Shown here: positions 31,287 through 37,251 of the stretch, piece by piece
Layout of the letters: every line of letters begins with the position of its first letter
How positions within the stretch are numbered: the stretch's first letter is position 1
From: Vicinamibacteraceae bacterium
GTDB taxonomy: Bacteria > Acidobacteriota > Thermoanaerobaculia > Multivoradales > Multivoraceae
Length of the DNA: 37,251 nucleotides
Direction: 5' to 3'
NCBI GenBank assembly: GCA_012270995.1
Contig: JAAXHG010000019.1
Span: forward strand, 1-37,251
Notes under the pieces: model-generated
What the model was told of the DNA's origin: nothing
The model's input: only the letters and a program-made list of their open reading frames with translations
The model's database searches: none
Made by a program: the position numbers and the translations under genes

Positions 31287-31636
31287 CAACGCGGTCGCCG
31301 CTTCGCGGCGCCTTCTTCCGCAAGGGTCAGAGGACCCGCGGACTCCGGGGGATCAACCGTGCCGGCAGGGGTCCAGGGCCCGCAGCGAGCCAGCCGGACC
31401 AGGGTGCGCAGACCACCTGCCGCCAGGCCGCGATCGCGGATCGTCGCCCGCGCGTACTCGCTGCACGAGGGGAGAAAGCGGCATCGCACGCCCGCACGCT
31501 CAAGCAGCGGCGAGACCGTCACCTGGTAGGCGCCGATCAGGGCGTCGGCGCCACGTGCGGAGAGTTGCTTCTCCGGCACCCGGGCGAGGTCGAAAGCCGC
31601 CGCCGCCCCAAGGACCAGGCCCGCGGACAGAAGCAC
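31286..31636 (-). CDS. yidD: Membrane protein insertion efficiency factor YidD
   Basis: A 116-residue YidD-like protein (DUF37) aiding YidC-mediated insertion. A hydrophobic N-terminus (2-16) precedes ALIGAYQVTVSPLL, the conserved CRFLPSCSEYARATI (52-65) and RLARCGPWTPAGTVDPP (81-97). The family normally ends about there; here 19 more residues (to GAAKRRPR) are encoded by hairpin repeat copy D, so the repeat appears to have replaced the original end. GTG 31636 is the likely start, with AGGA adjoining. It lies between DUF4870 and DUF971 in the bsh operon. Confidence 0.88.
   Translation of the reverse strand: MLLSAGLVLGAAAAFDLARVPEKQLSARGADALIGAYQVTVSPLLERAGVRCRFLPSCSEYARATIRDRGLAAGGLRTLVRLARCGPWTPAGTVDPPESAGPLTLAEEGAAKRRPR
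31291..31345 (+). repeat. Hairpin repeat, copy D (inside yidD 3' end)
   Basis: The first hairpin CGCCGC-TTC-GCGGCG (31296-31310) is identical to copy A. The middle hairpin is lost, and the third is GGGTC-AGAG-GACCC (31324-31337), sharing the AGAG loop with copy A. All five family members have the same orientation in this window. This copy is translated as the last residues of yidD. Confidence 0.65.
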
Positions 31637-31665
31637 TCCTGCTCGAAAGACCCTGCGATCCGAGT

Positions 31666-32034
31666 TCAGAAGCGGTCAACCAGGGGCGTCAGCACGGGGA
31701 TCTTCAGCCGGTGGCCATTGACCCCCCGGATGATGCAGGCGATCCGCACCAGCACGAAGGCGACGAAGAGCATGAAGATGAACGGCGCGAGGAAACAGCC
31801 GATGCCGCCGGTGACGAACAGCGCGACCTGGACCACGATCCAGAAGGCGAACTCGGCGCCCATGAGGACGAGGCCGTGCTTGGCATGCCACCGAACCTCT
31901 TCATCCTTCTCCTCGATCAGCAGCGGCACCAGCACCAGAATCCACAGGTAGGCAAGAACCACCAGCAGGTTCCGGTTCGACGACGGATCGGAGGAGGGTG
32001 GCGGTGCACGCGGGGGCGCTGCCGGTTCTGTCAT
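31666..32034 (-). CDS. DUF4870-domain membrane protein
   Basis: A 122-residue integral membrane protein of the DUF4870 (Tic20-like) type. After a Pro/Ala-rich cytoplasmic start come three hydrophobic segments: LLVVLAYLWILVLVPLLI, GLVLMGAEFAFWIVVQVALFV and CFLAPFIFMLFVAFVLVRI, with the conserved WHAKHGL before the second and the final IIRGVNGHRLKIP. No enzymatic role is known. ATG 32034 overlaps the bshA stop (ATGA), with AGAGG upstream. It is third in the bshC-bshA operon. Confidence 0.85.
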   Translation of the reverse strand: MTEPAAPPRAPPPSSDPSSNRNLLVVLAYLWILVLVPLLIEEKDEEVRWHAKHGLVLMGAEFAFWIVVQVALFVTGGIGCFLAPFIFMLFVAFVLVRIACIIRGVNGHRLKIPVLTPLVDRF

Positions 32035-33233
32035 GCCTCTACTTTCCCTTGCGGCGGATCTCCCGGCAGGGCGCCGAGGCCCCGGTCGGCCTGGGCCGCG
32101 GCGGCTCCGCCGAGTGTCAGTGTAGCGCGGTAAACCTCCCGGTAGCGCGCCACGACGCGGCCCCGGTCGAACCGGGACGAACGTGCCCACCGGCGGCCAT
32201 GCGCCGCGAAGGCGAGCCGCCGCGAGGGGTCGCTGAGCAACGCCACGCAACCGGCTGCCAGCGCCTCCGTGTCTCCTACCGCGCAGAGCAGCCCGTTGCG
32301 GTCGTCGCAGACCACTTCGGCCACGCCGCCGGTGCGGGTAGCCACCACGGGCACACCCAGGGCCAGCGCCTCGAGCGCGGCAAGACCGAAGCTCTCGCTC
32401 TCCGAGGCCGACAGGAACAGATCGCTCTGCTCCAGGATCGGTTCCACTCGCGCCTGGTTGCCGAGAAAGTCGACATGTTCCTCGATGCCGAGCTCAACGC
32501 ACTGGCGTTCCACCGCCGGACGGTCGGGACCGTCGCCCACCAGGCAGAGCCGCGCCGGCAGCAGGCGCCGGACCCGCGCGAACGCCCCGACCACGTCGGC
32601 CACTCGCTTGACGGGGCGGAAGTTCGACACGTGGACAATCTGCAAGCCCCCGGCGGGCACCGGATGCGACGTTTCGGTGGCCGCCGGAGGAAGGAAGTTC
32701 GGGATCACCTCCACGGGGTCCTCGAGCGAGAACCGCTCCGCTATCTCCCGACCCAGCGCATGCGAGGGTGCGGTGACGAGATCGCTGCCGCGTACAGCCC
32801 AGCCGACGATGTCGCGGTAGTTCGGATCGGCCCCCACCAGGGTCGCATCCGTGCCGTGGACCGTGGTCACGATCGGACACGCCGGCGAGCCGGCCGGATC
32901 GTCCTCGAGGATCTGCCGCGCCAGCAACGCCGCGACCGCATGCGGCGCCGCGTAGTGAACGTGCAGGACGTCCAGACCGGCGTCCCGCACGATCCGCGCC
33001 AACCGGTTCGCGAGCGCCAGAGTGTAGGGCGGATGCTCGAACAGCCCGTGCTCGAGGATTCCCGCTCCGTCGACCGCATGATGGTGGACACCCGGAGCCT
33101 GGAGCAGGCGCGGAGGGCGAGTGGAGCTGACCACGTGGACCGTGTCGCCACCTTCGGCCAGAGCGAGGGCCAGCTCCGAGGCGACGACCCCGGAGCCCCC
33201 GAAACTCGGAAAACAGCAGATTCCTATCCGCAT
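32031..33233 (-). CDS. bshA: N-acetyl-alpha-D-glucosaminyl L-malate synthase BshA
   Basis: GT4-family glycosyltransferase joining UDP-GlcNAc and L-malate, the first step of bacillithiol synthesis. It has 400 residues. Specific signatures are CFPSFGGSGVVASELA (7-22), DVLHVHYAAPHAVAALLAR, TTVHGTDATLVG, VSNFRPVKRV and the GT4 donor motif SESESFGLAALEALALGVPVV. ATG 33233 has GAAGGGA upstream. It follows bshC by 11 nt and is coupled to the DUF4870 gene. Deacetylase BshB is not in the window. The C-terminal 25 residues are an Ala/Gly-rich extension. Confidence 0.94.
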   Translation of the reverse strand: MRIGICCFPSFGGSGVVASELALALAEGGDTVHVVSSTRPPRLLQAPGVHHHAVDGAGILEHGLFEHPPYTLALANRLARIVRDAGLDVLHVHYAAPHAVAALLARQILEDDPAGSPACPIVTTVHGTDATLVGADPNYRDIVGWAVRGSDLVTAPSHALGREIAERFSLEDPVEVIPNFLPPAATETSHPVPAGGLQIVHVSNFRPVKRVADVVGAFARVRRLLPARLCLVGDGPDRPAVERQCVELGIEEHVDFLGNQARVEPILEQSDLFLSASESESFGLAALEALALGVPVVATRTGGVAEVVCDDRNGLLCAVGDTEALAAGCVALLSDPSRRLAFAAHGRRWARSSRFDRGRVVARYREVYRATLTLGGAAAAQADRGLGALPGDPPQGKVEA

Positions 33234-33244
33234 CGGTTTCCCTT

Positions 33245-34918
33245 CTACGCGCGCGGTCCGTCCGCGGTTGCAGCCTCTCCCTCACGCGGCCGGTCCATCG
33301 ACAGCGGTTGCAGCCGGCGGGGGTCCAGGTCGATCGTCAGGAGCTGGCGGACCAGGGATTCGCCGTACGAGGCCAGACAGTGGAGCGATGTGACCTCGCG
33401 CTCCTGGAGCTTGCCGTTCGGCAAACAGTGCGCGCGCAGCCGCTCGACCCTCCCTCGCACCACTTCGTCACGCCTTGCCGCCGCGGCCACGACCCGGCGC
33501 TCGAACAGCTCGAGCGTGCGCCTCAGGTTCGATCCGGCCTTGGTCCAGGGGACCGCCAGGGACTCGTCGATCCGGTCCGGCCCCGCGGCAAGGTCCGCCA
33601 CGGCCGCCTCGAGTTTGGCGCGAGCGGAGGCGATGAAGTCGAGGCCGCAGCGCGCGGCGAGACGCCGGTCGAGTTCGTCGGCTCCGGAGAGCACGGTCGC
33701 CAGATCGAGACCCTCCGCTTCCAGTCCTGCCAGCCACCGGCGCTCGCGGGCGCCGAGCAGGAGAACCTGGGGCCGGAGGGCGATCGCCGGGGCGGCTACG
33801 TCCAGTTCGCGGTACAGGACCCTCGCCTGCGTCATGTAGGCCAGCTCTCCGGGGCCGAGGATCATCAGCGTGGTGCCGAAGACCGCGTCCTGAATGACCG
33901 GCCGCGCCAGGACTCCGGGGCTCAACGACTCCGGCTCGCGGTTCAGCGTGTCGATCAGTTCCTCGAGCGTTCCCGAGCCGCCGCCGCGAAGCCGGTAGCG
34001 GCCGTCCTCCTCCCAGACCACCCGCCGGCGCCGGCCGCCGTTGCCGATCAGGAACAGCGGCGATTCGGCGGTCTTCGAGCGCACCGGAAGCCGGATGTTC
34101 CGGCGCCCCAGGTCCGCCGCCGCCGCCGCCAGGGCCTCGTTGACCGGGCGCCGGCGCTCGATCAGCCGGCGAACGATCGGCGCGGAGGCCGACTTCAGGG
34201 CGGGAAGCTGCGAATCGACCACGAGCGGACAGCGATCGCCGAGGAAGCGCACCATGAGCCGGGAGAAGGACTCGGCAAAGCAGCGCTCGGGATCGAGATG
34301 CTGCCGGCAGTCCTCGATCCGCCGCCGGTACTCGTCGCTCGGAGCGGTCTCCAGCACCCGCGCCACCAGCGATTCGGCGGCCGATCCCAACGGCCGGCCG
34401 CCGACCGGCCGGAGCGGCTCCGGATCGTCGCCCAGCGTCAGGGCATCCGGCCCGGCGGACGGAAAGTAGGCGCGGGCCACCTCGGCGAAGTCGTGGTCCT
34501 CCGACGCCATCCAGAACAGGGGCACCGCGCGCCGGCCGCGGCGGGTCAACTCCTCCGCCCAGAGAGTGCAGGCCGCCGCCTTCGTCAGCGTGAACAGGGG
34601 TCCGCATCCGAGACCGCACTGCTGGCCCGTGATCACGACGAGCGTCTCCGGATCGGCGAGCGACTCGGCGAGTCGGGCGGCGCCGGGATGGCCGTAGCGT
34701 TCGTTCCGCTCGGCGAGCGCGGCCGCGATCGGGGCGCGGTCGGGCGGCCTGCCGGGCGGCGCCGTCAGGTTGCCCGCATCACCCGGCAGGGCGAAGCGCA
34801 CCGGATCGAGCAGATCGAGGTCGCGCCCGTCGAGAAACCGCCGCGGCAACTCGCCCAGCAACCCGCACGCGCAGAGATCGGGACCTGCGGGAGCGGGCGC
34901 TGCACGGTCGTTCGGCAC
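33245..34918 (-). CDS. bshC: Bacillithiol biosynthesis cysteine-adding enzyme BshC
   Basis: Last enzyme of bacillithiol synthesis, adding Cys to GlcN-malate. It has 557 residues, slightly above the usual ~540. Family motifs: ITGQQCGLGCGPLFTLTKAAA (96-116), the nucleotide-like site PLFWMASEDHDFAEVARAYFP (133-153), QDAVFGTTLMILGPGELAYMTQ, and the C-terminal coiled-coil RRTLELFERRVVAAAARRDE with HCLPNGKLQER. The start GTG 34918 lies 33 nt from the divergent dusB start; TAGGAT ends 8 nt before it, so a leaderless transcript is possible. It is the first gene of the bshC-bshA-DUF4870-yidD-DUF971 operon. Confidence 0.94.
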   Translation of the reverse strand: MPNDRAAPAPAGPDLCACGLLGELPRRFLDGRDLDLLDPVRFALPGDAGNLTAPPGRPPDRAPIAAALAERNERYGHPGAARLAESLADPETLVVITGQQCGLGCGPLFTLTKAAACTLWAEELTRRGRRAVPLFWMASEDHDFAEVARAYFPSAGPDALTLGDDPEPLRPVGGRPLGSAAESLVARVLETAPSDEYRRRIEDCRQHLDPERCFAESFSRLMVRFLGDRCPLVVDSQLPALKSASAPIVRRLIERRRPVNEALAAAAADLGRRNIRLPVRSKTAESPLFLIGNGGRRRRVVWEEDGRYRLRGGGSGTLEELIDTLNREPESLSPGVLARPVIQDAVFGTTLMILGPGELAYMTQARVLYRELDVAAPAIALRPQVLLLGARERRWLAGLEAEGLDLATVLSGADELDRRLAARCGLDFIASARAKLEAAVADLAAGPDRIDESLAVPWTKAGSNLRRTLELFERRVVAAAARRDEVVRGRVERLRAHCLPNGKLQEREVTSLHCLASYGESLVRQLLTIDLDPRRLQPLSMDRPREGEAATADGPRA

Positions 34919-34926
34919 GGCGGCTG

Positions 34927-34942
34927 ATCCTAGCCGTAGAAT
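34927..34942. promoter_or_regulatory. Back-to-back -10 boxes of bshC and dusB
   Basis: In the 33-nt gap between the two divergent start codons, TAGGAT (minus, 34932-34927) lies 8 nt before the bshC GTG, and TAGAAT (plus, 34937-34942) lies 9 nt before the dusB ATG. No ribosome site is seen for either gene. Both genes may therefore be transcribed from overlapping promoters with very short or no leaders. Confidence 0.45.
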
Positions 34943-34951
34943 CGGACTCCC

Positions 34952-35983
34952 ATGACTTCCTCCCCGCCAGCGATGCCGCCGCTCGAGCCGATCGTCCTCG
35001 GCCAGGGCGAGCGGACGGTGACGATCGATCCGCCGCTGTTTCTGGCGCCGATGGCGGGGGTCACCGACCGGGACTTCCGCCTGATCGTGCGCCGCATCGG
35101 CAATGTCGGCCTGGTCTCGATGGAGTTCATCTCGTCGCGGGCCATCGTCGACGGCAACCGCCACACGCGGGATCTCATGTACTTCGCCGAGGAAGAGCGC
35201 CCGATGGCGATCCAGATCTACGGCTCCGACGTGGAGACGATGGCGGAGGCGGCCGAGATCGTCGAGGAGCTGGGTCCCGATGTTTGCGACATCAACATGG
35301 GCTGTCCGGCCAACAAGGTCCTGAAGGGCTGTGCCGGGGCCGCGCTGATGGGCGACCTCGACCTCGCAGGCCGGATCATCGGCGAAGTGCGGCGTCGAAT
35401 CCGGATTCCGCTCACGGTCAAGTTCCGCCTGGGCCTCAACCACACCCAGACGAACTACCTGGACCTCGGCCGTCTGTGCGAAGACCTCGGCGTCGACGCC
35501 GTCACGATGCACGCGCGCACGGCGAAGCAGATGTTCAAGGGCGAGGCCGACTGGACCCACCTCGCCCGGCTCAAGGAGGCCCTTTCCATCCCCGTCATCG
35601 GCAACGGCGACATCGTGGTTTCCGAGGACGCCGAGCGCCTGCTCCGGCAGACGGGCTGCGACGGGGTGATGATCGGTCGCGGCGCGACGCGGAACCCCTG
35701 GATCTTCCACCAGATCACGAGCCACCTGCTCGGGGAGGATGCGCCCGAACCGACTCTGATGGACCGGCGAGACCTGATTCTCGGACATTTCCACATGGTG
35801 GCGGAACGCGAAGCGAACCGATTCGCCTTGCACAAGCTGCGCAAGTTCACCGGCTGGTACACCCACGGACTGCCGAACGGCAAGCGCCTGCGGCAGCAGA
35901 TCCAGCAGCTAGACACCGTCGAGAAGTTCCTCGTCGCGGTCGAGGACTTCTTCGACCGGCAGCTCGACGAGCTGGCCGCGTAG
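34952..35983 (+). CDS. dusB: tRNA-dihydrouridine synthase DusB
   Basis: FMN- and NADPH-dependent enzyme reducing specific uridines of tRNA D loops. It has 343 residues. Seen: FLAPMAGVTDRDFRLIVRRIG (FMN-binding start), DINMGCPANKVLKGCAGAALM with catalytic C118, TVKFRLG, HARTAKQMFKGEADW, IPVIGNGDI, GCDGVMIGRGATRNPWIF, and the C-terminal helical domain (HKLRKFTGWYTHGLPNGKRLR) that contacts tRNA. ATG 34952; no ribosome site, see the promoter entry. It diverges from bshC. Confidence 0.95.
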   Translation: MTSSPPAMPPLEPIVLGQGERTVTIDPPLFLAPMAGVTDRDFRLIVRRIGNVGLVSMEFISSRAIVDGNRHTRDLMYFAEEERPMAIQIYGSDVETMAEAAEIVEELGPDVCDINMGCPANKVLKGCAGAALMGDLDLAGRIIGEVRRRIRIPLTVKFRLGLNHTQTNYLDLGRLCEDLGVDAVTMHARTAKQMFKGEADWTHLARLKEALSIPVIGNGDIVVSEDAERLLRQTGCDGVMIGRGATRNPWIFHQITSHLLGEDAPEPTLMDRRDLILGHFHMVAEREANRFALHKLRKFTGWYTHGLPNGKRLRQQIQQLDTVEKFLVAVEDFFDRQLDELAA

Positions 35984-36005
35984 GGGCCGTCGCCCGTCGC
36001 CCGCA

Positions 36006-36479
36006 GTGCTTGCACAGTATGAGATCGAGCTCGAGCTGACGCCGGAGGAGGCGATCGAGGCGCTCGAGGACGGCGCCGAGGCCTGGAACGGGACCTGGAA
36101 CCGGCGGGGAACCGGAGGCCAACTTACCCTGCCCGTCGCCGCCGGCGTCCGCACCGGGGTCCTTCATGGTTCCGTGTCGGTGAGGAGGACGGGCGAGGGC
36201 GCCCGCGTCCTCTTCCACGTCGAACGGTCCGAGTACTCAACGAACGCCGCCGCGGTCGGCATGCTGGCGATCGGCGCCCTAGGTGTGCTGGCGATGCTCG
36301 CCTGGCCGCTGCTCCCGGGCACGACGCCGAACCTTGCCGGCAGCGGCTTCATCCTGATCCTGCTGGCGTGGCTGGTCGTCGGTTCGAGGCTGAGGCACAA
36401 GAGCGCGGCGGACTTCCTCGCCAGCCTCGGCCCGCGGCCGGGTGAAACCCCGAAGGGACCGTTCGCTCCGCGGCCCTGA
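36006..36479 (+). CDS. Membrane protein of unknown function
   Basis: A 157-residue protein starting at GTG 36006. The first 75 residues form a soluble beta/alpha region (ELELTPEEAIEALEDGAEAWNGTW, SVSVRRTGEGARVLFHVERSE). Two membrane segments follow (about 82-103 and 114-127) and a short basic/Pro-rich C-terminus. I do not recognise a family. It may be co-transcribed with dusB, 22 nt upstream; the function cannot be read from its sequence. Confidence 0.65.
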   Translation: MLAQYEIELELTPEEAIEALEDGAEAWNGTWNRRGTGGQLTLPVAAGVRTGVLHGSVSVRRTGEGARVLFHVERSEYSTNAAAVGMLAIGALGVLAMLAWPLLPGTTPNLAGSGFILILLAWLVVGSRLRHKSAADFLASLGPRPGETPKGPFAPRP

Positions 36480-36480
36480 T

Positions 36481-36500
36481 GACCATGGTCATGACCATGA
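36481..36500. promoter_or_regulatory. Overlapping palindromes upstream of the Phd-like antitoxin
   Basis: GACCATGGTC (36481-36490) and TGGTCATGACCA (36486-36497) overlap, with ATGACCATGACC repeats continuing to 36503, about 30 nt upstream of the antitoxin ATG. Phd/YefM antitoxins bind such palindromes to autoregulate, so this is the probable operator. Confidence 0.6.
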
Positions 36501-36528
36501 CCAGATCCGTGATACCCTCGCCGGCACC

Positions 36529-36801
36529 ATGGAACGGACGATCAAGGCTTCCGAGTTCAAGGCCACCTGTCTCAAGCTGATGGACGAAGTCGCCGAAACC
36601 GGCGACGAGGTGGTCATCACGAAGAACGGCCAGCCGGTGTCGCGGCTCGTGCCGTACCGGGAGAAGCCCAAGAGCCTGTTCGGCTGCCTCCGGGGTCAGA
36701 TGGAGATCACGGGCGACATCATGTCTCCAATCGGAGACGAGTCGGGCGGCTGGGACGAAGAGCGGAAGCTCGCCCTCATCCTGGGCGAGGACCCCGACTG
36801 A
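36529..36801 (+). CDS. Phd/YefM-type antitoxin
   Basis: A 90-residue type II antitoxin. The N-terminal Phd/YefM DNA-binding domain is clear: IKASEFKATCLKLMDEVAETGDEVVITKNGQPVSRLVPYR. The C-terminal region (GDIMSPIGDESGGWDEERKLALIL) would be the disordered segment that wraps the toxin. ATG 36529 is preceded by no strong ribosome site; GATACC lies about 13 nt before it. The PIN toxin follows 13 nt downstream in the same direction. Confidence 0.88.
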   Translation: MERTIKASEFKATCLKLMDEVAETGDEVVITKNGQPVSRLVPYREKPKSLFGCLRGQMEITGDIMSPIGDESGGWDEERKLALILGEDPD

Positions 36802-36814
36802 GCCAGAGGCTGCG

Positions 36815-37213
36815 TTGCTGCTTCTGGACACTGTCGTACTTCTCTGGATGATCCGTGGCGATCGTCGCTTTGGCGCCCGCGCTCACCGCAAGGTCGACGA
36901 GGCGATTGTTGCCGGCAATGCCGCAGTGTCCGCGATCTCGTTCTGGGAGATGGCGATGCTGGTCCGAAAGGGCCGCGTGAAACTCGACTTGGCCGTGGAA
37001 GCGCTACGCCGATACCTGCTGTATCACGGCATGAACGAGATCCCCGTGGACGGCGACATTGCGCTGCGGGCGGGCCTCCTCACGGATCTTCATGGTGACC
37101 CGGCCGACCGGATCATCGTCGCGACGGCCCTGGGCGGCCACCGCCTGGTGACCGCCGACCGGCGGCTGCTCGACTGGCCCGGCCAGATTCAGCGGCTCAG
37201 AGCCACCGACTGA
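36815..37213 (+). CDS. PIN-domain toxin (VapC-like ribonuclease)
   Basis: A 132-residue PIN-domain endoribonuclease, the toxin of this pair. Acidic residues of the active site are visible: D5 in LLLDTVVLLW, E45 in ISFWEMAML and the Asp residues of HGDPADRIIVATAL, with a final TADRRLL strand. The TTG at 36815 follows AGAGGC closely and gives the normal MLLLDT start. It complements the Phd-type antitoxin upstream; Phd with PIN pairs are common. It ends 38 nt before the window edge. Confidence 0.9.
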   Translation: MLLLDTVVLLWMIRGDRRFGARAHRKVDEAIVAGNAAVSAISFWEMAMLVRKGRVKLDLAVEALRRYLLYHGMNEIPVDGDIALRAGLLTDLHGDPADRIIVATALGGHRLVTADRRLLDWPGQIQRLRATD

Positions 37214-37251
37214 GAGCGGACCGCACACTGGGACTCCCCACCATTCTGCAA

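Noticed and set aside
1..37251. CRISPR array
   Set aside because: No regularly spaced direct repeats of CRISPR type; the repeats found are dispersed hairpins and inverted repeats.

Overview
The window is GC-rich (roughly 65-70 %), tightly packed and bacterial. BshA plus BshC (bacillithiol synthesis), a pgk-tpiA-secG-tRNA-Leu string, a tannase-family esterase and PQQ-like beta-propeller proteins together suggest an uncultured Acidobacteriota-like lineage. That placement is inference from gene content; no rRNA gene is present.

Layout. (1) 1-12.2 kb is a catabolic/secreted-hydrolase region: tannase family, alpha/beta hydrolase, small secreted protein, glyoxalase-like protein, metallo-beta-lactamase-fold protein, an unnamed secreted family, a VanY-like peptidase, methylmalonate-semialdehyde dehydrogenase, and an operon of PQQ-like propeller, type-B carboxylesterase and small exported protein. 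(2) 12.2-15 kb holds an NAD-binding protein, an LLM flavin/F420 oxidoreductase and an SDR. A 27-bp palindrome with -10-like boxes on both strands separates it from the divergent propeller operon. (3) 15.2-17.8 kb is a decayed accessory patch: an XRE/ImmA-type regulator-peptidase, a DNA-methyltransferase pseudogene with frame changes and apparent deletions, and a ParD antitoxin with a broken ParE. (4) 17.8-22.9 kb is a lipoprotein solute-binding protein co-directional with two acyl-CoA dehydrogenases and a divergent TetR regulator. (5) 22.9-37.2 kb is mostly housekeeping: tRNA-Arg(ACG), an NYN-domain protein lacking its usual acidic motif, deoxynucleoside kinase-thiG, tsaD, pgk-tpiA-secG, tRNA-Leu(GAG), cyclophilin, MobA-like transferase, the bshC-bshA-DUF4870-yidD-DUF971 operon, dusB, and a Phd/PIN toxin-antitoxin pair at the right end.

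Functional picture. The left half looks built to cleave esters and oxidise the products (esterases, SDR/LLM, MMSDH, acyl-CoA dehydrogenases). The right half is central carbon metabolism, tRNA modification, thiol redox and membrane insertion. Adjacent genes often overlap by 4 nt (ATGA), which suggests translational coupling.

The least explained material is non-coding. It includes a dispersed family of tandem short hairpins (1.73, 3.05, 5.38, 8.73/8.93 and 31.29 kb) whose stems change in a pairing-preserving way; a 183-bp near-palindromic MITE-like element with 21-bp terminal inverted repeats inside one family member; a 63-bp three-hairpin repeat at the left edge and, inverted, inside the methyltransferase pseudogene; a degenerate second tRNA-Arg copy; and a 162-bp element bounded by perfect 27-bp inverted repeats. 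No CRISPR array, intact transposase or rRNA gene was seen.
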